The position numbers and the translations under genes are program-made. A model generated the notes under the pieces. That model had not been told where the DNA came from. It saw nothing but the letters and a program-made list of their open reading frames with translations, and did no database searches. Positions 5,831 to 8,779 of a stretch of DNA of 8,779 nucleotides are shown one piece after another. The stretch spans positions 1-8,779 of the forward strand of contig CAMQXE010000043.1 of the NCBI GenBank assembly GCA_947038745.1, read 5' to 3'. This DNA is from an uncultured Propionibacteriaceae bacterium (lineage in GTDB: Bacteria; Actinomycetota; Actinomycetes; Propionibacteriales; Propionibacteriaceae). Numbering within the stretch: the first letter of the stretch is position 1; the number at the start of each line of letters is the position of its first letter.

Positions 5831-5866
5831 CAGTGTCGGTGTTCCGTTTCCGGAGCACCGACACTG
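5831..5866 (+). terminator. Strong hairpin terminator after the frameshifted gene
   Basis: CAGTGTCGGTG (5831-5841) pairs perfectly with CACCGACACTG (5856-5866). A U-G pair and TCCG/CGGA extend the stem to 16 pairs around a TTTC loop. The run after the stem (TCATTTGTG) is only partly U-rich, so it is an imperfect intrinsic terminator on the plus strand. It insulates alaT from the upstream genes. Confidence 0.7.
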
Positions 5867-5879
5867 TCATTTGTGACCT

Positions 5880-5898
5880 AGCTTATGGAACTTAAGCT
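5880..5898. repeat. Inverted repeat AGCTTA-N7-TAAGCT upstream of alaT
   Basis: Perfect 6-nt arms with a 7-nt spacer lie 40 nt before the alaT ATG and upstream of its -10 element. The position would suit a regulator-binding site. No known motif is recognised. Confidence 0.3.
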
Positions 5899-5924
5899 CG
5901 CCCTAGCCGTAAGAGATGAAGCCG

Positions 5925-5930
5925 TATAAG
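5925..5930 (+). promoter_or_regulatory. alaT -10 element; leaderless transcript likely
   Basis: TATAAG ends 8 nt before ATG 5939, so transcription would begin at or next to the start codon. There is no Shine-Dalgarno sequence in front of this ATG. No clear -35 is seen at the usual distance. Confidence 0.45.
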
Positions 5931-5938
5931 CTCACTGC

Positions 5939-7171
5939 ATGACTGAGTATCGTGCAGCAGAGAAGCTCGCCGGCGTTCGCTATGACGTCCGTGGGCCGAA
6001 CCTCGTCGAGGCCAATAAAATGGAAGCCGCCGGCGAGAAGATCATTAAGCTCAACATCGGCAATACCGGCCCGTTCGGTTACGCCGCCCCCCAGCCTCTC
6101 GTCGACATGATGGTCGAGAACATGCAAAGCGCAACGGGATATTCCGATTCGCGTGGCATCGTCCCGGCGCGACAGGCTGTTGTCGATTACTACGCCACCA
6201 AGAACATCCCTGTTGATGTGGAGCATGTGCTCATCGGCAATGGTGCATCCGAGTTGATTTCGATCATTCTCAACGCGCTACTTGACGACGGCGATGAGAT
6301 CTTGCTTCCTGCACCGGATTACCCGCTTTGGACGGGCGCTTCGATGCTTTCTGGCGGCAAGGTCGTCCACTACCTTTGCGATGAGAATAACGACTGGAAT
6401 CCTGATCTCGAAGATATCCGTTCCAAGATCACGCCAAAGACCAAGGCAATCACGCTGATTAACCCGAATAACCCCACGGGTGCGGTCTACTCTCGTGAGA
6501 TCTTGCAGCAGATCGTGGATCTTGCCCGCGAGCACCACCTCATCATCTTCTCTGATGAAATCTACGAGAAGGTGCTGATGCCGGGTGCTATTCATACACC
6601 GACAGCCGAGATCGCTGGCGACGACGTTCTTGTCTTCACATTCGGTGGCCTGTCTAAGGCTTACCGCGTCTGTGGTTACCGTTCTGGCTGGGCTTTCCCC
6701 ACCGGTCCATTGCACGAGATGGGTAAGCTCTGGGACGGCATTATGTTGCTGGCCTCGATGCGTTTGTGTGCAAACGTTCCTGGCCAATTCGCCGTCAAAG
6801 CTGCTTTGGAGCAGGACAATTCGATTGCCGATCTCATGGTTCCGGGCGGTCGTATCTACGAGCAGCTCACTGCCGCAGCGCAGTTGCTCAATGAGATGCC
6901 AGGAGTTTCCTGCGTTCCGGCCCAAGGCTCGCTCTACGTTTTCCCACGTCTTGATCCTGAGGTTTACCCGATCAAGGACGATGAAAAGTGGGCACTTGAA
7001 CTGCTCAAGGCTAAGAAGATTCTGGTGACCCATGGTCGTGGCTTCAACTGGCCTGCCCCGGATCACTTCCGCTTGGTAGCACTCCCAGAAACCAACCAGA
7101 TCATCGAAGCGCTTGGTCGCGTTGGCGAGTTCTTGGAAGATATGCGCGAGGGTCGCATTCCCATGATGTGA
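5939..7171 (+). CDS. alaT: PLP-dependent aminotransferase, AlaT type
   Basis: A 410-residue class I (fold type I) aminotransferase. It most likely interconverts alanine plus 2-oxoglutarate with pyruvate plus glutamate, linking pyruvate to the amino-acid pool in the cytoplasm. The N-terminal stretch KIIKLNIGNTGPFG is typical of the AlaT group. Other motifs are GNGASELIS, LLPAPDYPLW, the NPNNPTGAVYS substrate/cofactor loop, FSDEIYEKV (aspartate bound to the pyridine nitrogen) and GGLSKAYRVCGYRSGW with the Schiff-base lysine at K240 and the phosphate-binding arginine in GYRSGW. Length and termini match full-length family members. It has its own promoter after a strong hairpin and ends at a second one, so it is probably monocistronic. 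Codon use looks more biased than in its neighbours, suggesting good expression. Database labels of aspartate aminotransferase for such proteins are common; substrate choice is inferred from family resemblance. Confidence 0.93.
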   Translation: MTEYRAAEKLAGVRYDVRGPNLVEANKMEAAGEKIIKLNIGNTGPFGYAAPQPLVDMMVENMQSATGYSDSRGIVPARQAVVDYYATKNIPVDVEHVLIGNGASELISIILNALLDDGDEILLPAPDYPLWTGASMLSGGKVVHYLCDENNDWNPDLEDIRSKITPKTKAITLINPNNPTGAVYSREILQQIVDLAREHHLIIFSDEIYEKVLMPGAIHTPTAEIAGDDVLVFTFGGLSKAYRVCGYRSGWAFPTGPLHEMGKLWDGIMLLASMRLCANVPGQFAVKAALEQDNSIADLMVPGGRIYEQLTAAAQLLNEMPGVSCVPAQGSLYVFPRLDPEVYPIKDDEKWALELLKAKKILVTHGRGFNWPAPDHFRLVALPETNQIIEALGRVGEFLEDMREGRIPMM

Positions 7172-7180
7172 TCTCCCTAA

Positions 7181-7222
7181 AATGCACGATGGCAGCTCCT
7201 CTAGGGGCTGCCATCGTGCGTT
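7181..7222. terminator. Bidirectional terminator between alaT and the OYE gene
   Basis: GCACGATGGCAGC (7184-7196) pairs perfectly with GCTGCCATCGTGC (7207-7219). Inner TCC/GGG and outer AAT/GTT pairings extend the stem, with a TCTA loop. The two genes converge on it (stops at 7171 and 7232). The U-run is better on the minus strand (TTTT after the stem) than on the plus strand. Confidence 0.8.
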
Positions 7223-7231
7223 AGATGAGAT

Positions 7232-8239
7232 TTAGTTCGGCCAGGCGCCACGAACGTAGGGTTGCGGAAAAGCTATGTCGAGGCCAAGCTCATGGGCAAT
7301 ACGTTGCGGGAACGACGGCTCGCGTAGGCCCACACGACCAACGAAGGCGGCATCGACTCGGGTAAGTGCTTGCGCAACATCGTCTGCGGTAGTGAGCAAA
7401 CCAACGCCAGCAACGGGCATCCCGGTCTCACCGATGGCCTGGGCAAAAGGTAGTTGGTAACCAGCCGATAGCGCAATATCCACCATCGCATTACCTCCGG
7501 TAGAGATGTCCATGAGATCAACTCCATGATCGGCTAATACCTTGGCTAGGGCTACCGAATCGTCCTGTCCCCAGCCACCATCAATCCAATCAGTTGCCGA
7601 AATACGTACCAAGAGGGGTCCGTCCCAAACGGAACGCAAAGCATCAACCACACGCACGAGTAGGCGCATCCGGTTCTCCCGCGAGCCGCCATATTCATCA
7701 GTTCGCTGATTCGATAGCGGCGAGAGGAACTGGTGTAGCAGGTAACCGTGTGCAGCATGGATCTCAATAACGTCAAAACCTGCGTCCTCAGCTCGCTGTG
7801 CAGCGTCGATAAAGAGACCCACAACTTCGTCAATGTCGGTATGGCTCATTTCATGTGGCACTGGATAACCGGGGAAAGCTACCGGAGAAGGCCCAAAGGC
7901 TTCACCGACGCCGTCAGCCTTGCGCCCTGCGTGGGCAAGCTGAACTGCCATAACCGCACCATAGGTATGGCAGAAATCGACGATCCGGGCCCATGCTGGA
8001 ACCTGTTCATCGCTCCATAGCCCGACGTCGCGTCCAGTAATACGACCGTTTGGAGTGATAGCTGTGGCTTCGGTCATGATGAGACCAAATCCCCCCAGCG
8101 CGCGGGCCCCGTAGTGCGCTAGATGGAAATCTGTGGGAATACCCTGCGCATCGGTCGAATAGGTACACATCGGCGATAGCCAGACCCGGTTGGGGATAGT
8201 TAATGACCGTAGTGTGAGTGGATCAGTGAGTAAAGCCAT
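7232..8239 (-). CDS. NADH:flavin oxidoreductase, Old Yellow Enzyme family (YqjM class)
   Basis: A 335-residue FMN-dependent TIM-barrel ene-reductase that uses NAD(P)H to reduce activated C=C bonds; the physiological substrate is unknown. Features of the YqjM/xenobiotic-reductase class: SPMCTYS with C25 and Y27 near the flavin, VQLAHAGRKA (99-108), the substrate-anchoring pair H161 and H164 in EIHAAHGYLLHQFLSP, the following NQRTDEYGGSRENR, and a GR pair at 301-302 in the phosphate-binding region. The ATG at 8237-8239 is chosen because GGAG (8245-8248, minus strand) lies 5 nt before it and because it places Cys and Tyr within one residue of their YqjM positions; an in-frame start at 8255-8257 would add six residues. 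It follows the PH-domain gene by 56 nt on the same strand and ends at the shared terminator. Likely roles are detoxification of electrophiles or redox housekeeping. Confidence 0.94.
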   Translation of the reverse strand: MALLTDPLTLRSLTIPNRVWLSPMCTYSTDAQGIPTDFHLAHYGARALGGFGLIMTEATAITPNGRITGRDVGLWSDEQVPAWARIVDFCHTYGAVMAVQLAHAGRKADGVGEAFGPSPVAFPGYPVPHEMSHTDIDEVVGLFIDAAQRAEDAGFDVIEIHAAHGYLLHQFLSPLSNQRTDEYGGSRENRMRLLVRVVDALRSVWDGPLLVRISATDWIDGGWGQDDSVALAKVLADHGVDLMDISTGGNAMVDIALSAGYQLPFAQAIGETGMPVAGVGLLTTADDVAQALTRVDAAFVGRVGLREPSFPQRIAHELGLDIAFPQPYVRGAWPN

Positions 8240-8244
8240 GGGTT

Positions 8245-8248
8245 CTCC
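8245..8248 (-). promoter_or_regulatory. Ribosome binding site deciding the OYE start
   Basis: GGAG on the minus strand lies 5 nt before ATG 8239-8237. It falls inside the coding region if the start at 8257 were used, so it favours the shorter protein. Confidence 0.6.
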
Positions 8249-8295
8249 AATCGTCAATCACTTATCAGCCTAGCCAGATGCTCCAAAGTAACGAA

Positions 8296-8779
8296 CTAGT
8301 GAGAACTAAGCGCCAGCTCAGCTCGCCGCATTGCAGTGGCCCGATCCAATTCAGCGGTAGCAAAAGCTACGCCAACACCAAGCTCGCAGTGCGGAATCAT
8401 GGCATGTACTGGGCCTGGTGCGGTATCCGCAGAAACCCTCGCAATCCCAAGTTTTTTGTCGATGGGGCCTTGCTGCACTCGAACAGATTGAATCCTCTGG
8501 TGCGGTACGAGATAGGTCCGCAGCCGCCATACACCCCGCTCAATGACAAGGAAGGACTCATCAATGCCATAGCGTGTACCCCGCCACGCAATGGGATGGA
8601 AGTACCGGTGCTTAGGTGAAACCTGCTGCAGTTGAACAGCATTGCGGTGAAACTCCGGCAAACAGGCATTCAACGCAATACCTAGCTCCTTAGCAGTGCC
8701 GCAGGGCAGAAGCACAGCGGATGTACCCGCGTCGTCGCTCGTCTCATGCCCATAGCCCAAGACATCAATCTCGACGTGG
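8296..8779 (-). CDS. YdbT-like bacterial PH-domain membrane protein, C-terminal part (5' end beyond window)
   Basis: The last 160 or so codons of a larger protein. The frame is open to the right edge (HVEIDVLGYGHE...), so the TTG at 8758-8760 is not the true start. The end matches the third bPH2 domain of YdbT-type proteins: a conserved leader (VLLPCGTAKEL), an RxRYFHP-like linker, Y/F-rich beta strands (DESFLVIERGVWRLRTYLVP), the hallmark PHQRIQSVRVQQGPIDKKLGIARV, and a final helix (AFATAELDRATAMRR). In this family the proteins are membrane proteins with paired helices between PH-like domains, often encoded next to a smaller YdbS partner, which here would lie outside the window. Their biochemical role is poorly known. 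The sequence signature is clear; membrane segments are not in view. Confidence 0.85.
   Translation of the reverse strand, partial: HVEIDVLGYGHETSDDAGTSAVLLPCGTAKELGIALNACLPEFHRNAVQLQQVSPKHRYFHPIAWRGTRYGIDESFLVIERGVWRLRTYLVPHQRIQSVRVQQGPIDKKLGIARVSADTAPGPVHAMIPHCELGVGVAFATAELDRATAMRRAELALSSH

Noticed and set aside
6278..7066. 262-codon open frame on the minus strand inside alaT
   Set aside because: It is entirely antisense to alaT, whose motifs are complete. The translation has no recognisable domain, and long antisense frames are common opposite biased coding sequences.
8278..8619. Plus-strand frame opposite the PH-domain gene
   Set aside because: The minus-strand frame has the bPH2 hallmark (RIQSVRVQQGP); the plus frame has no family resemblance.

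Overview
The window is a chromosomal segment of an actinobacterium, most probably a Corynebacterium of the diphtheriae/ulcerans/pseudotuberculosis group. That reading rests on the DnaB and AlaT sequences, on a Pro/Gln/Tyr-rich single-pass membrane protein of a type common in corynebacteria, on moderate GC by eye, on GTG starts, and on several genes that look leaderless. The species is inferred and no database was consulted. No mobile element, CRISPR array, tRNA or rRNA is visible.

Layout. (1) 1-1748, minus strand: a copper module, made of copZ (small HMA metallochaperone) and, 2 nt after its stop, a P1B-type Cu(I) ATPase. The ATPase runs off the left edge and its first 512 codons are present. 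(2) 1749-2225: a 477-nt divergent intergenic region holding four exact matches to the DnaA-box consensus plus degenerate ones. They flank an AT-rich stretch and are followed by a leader hairpin. (3) 2226-3584, plus: dnaB, the replicative helicase, intact and without an intein. (4) 3630-5006, plus: a secreted or membrane-anchored protein of unknown function. (5) 5129-5816, plus: a two-membrane-segment protein with a Pro/Gln/Tyr-rich N-terminus, split by a +1 frameshift near 5417-5425 and followed by a long hairpin. (6) 5939-7171, plus: alaT, a PLP-dependent aminotransferase with its own promoter. (7) 7181-7222: a long hairpin between convergent genes. (8) 7232-8239, minus: an Old Yellow Enzyme of the YqjM class. 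(9) 8296-8779, minus: the C-terminal part of a YdbT-like bacterial PH-domain membrane protein that continues past the right edge.

How the genes relate. CopZ and the ATPase form one copper-efflux unit. The other genes do not form one pathway: replication (dnaB), cell-envelope proteins, alanine/pyruvate metabolism (alaT), flavin-dependent reduction (OYE) and a membrane PH protein. Most of this is ordinary core genome. The most interesting parts are the ordered DnaA-box cluster in front of dnaB, which suggests direct control of the helicase gene by the initiator or a DnaA-titrating/origin-like element, and the frameshifted envelope gene. A recurring pattern of -10-like hexamers 6-8 nt before ATG codons points to leaderless transcripts for copZ, alaT and perhaps two others. 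I did not find a clearly new multi-gene system.
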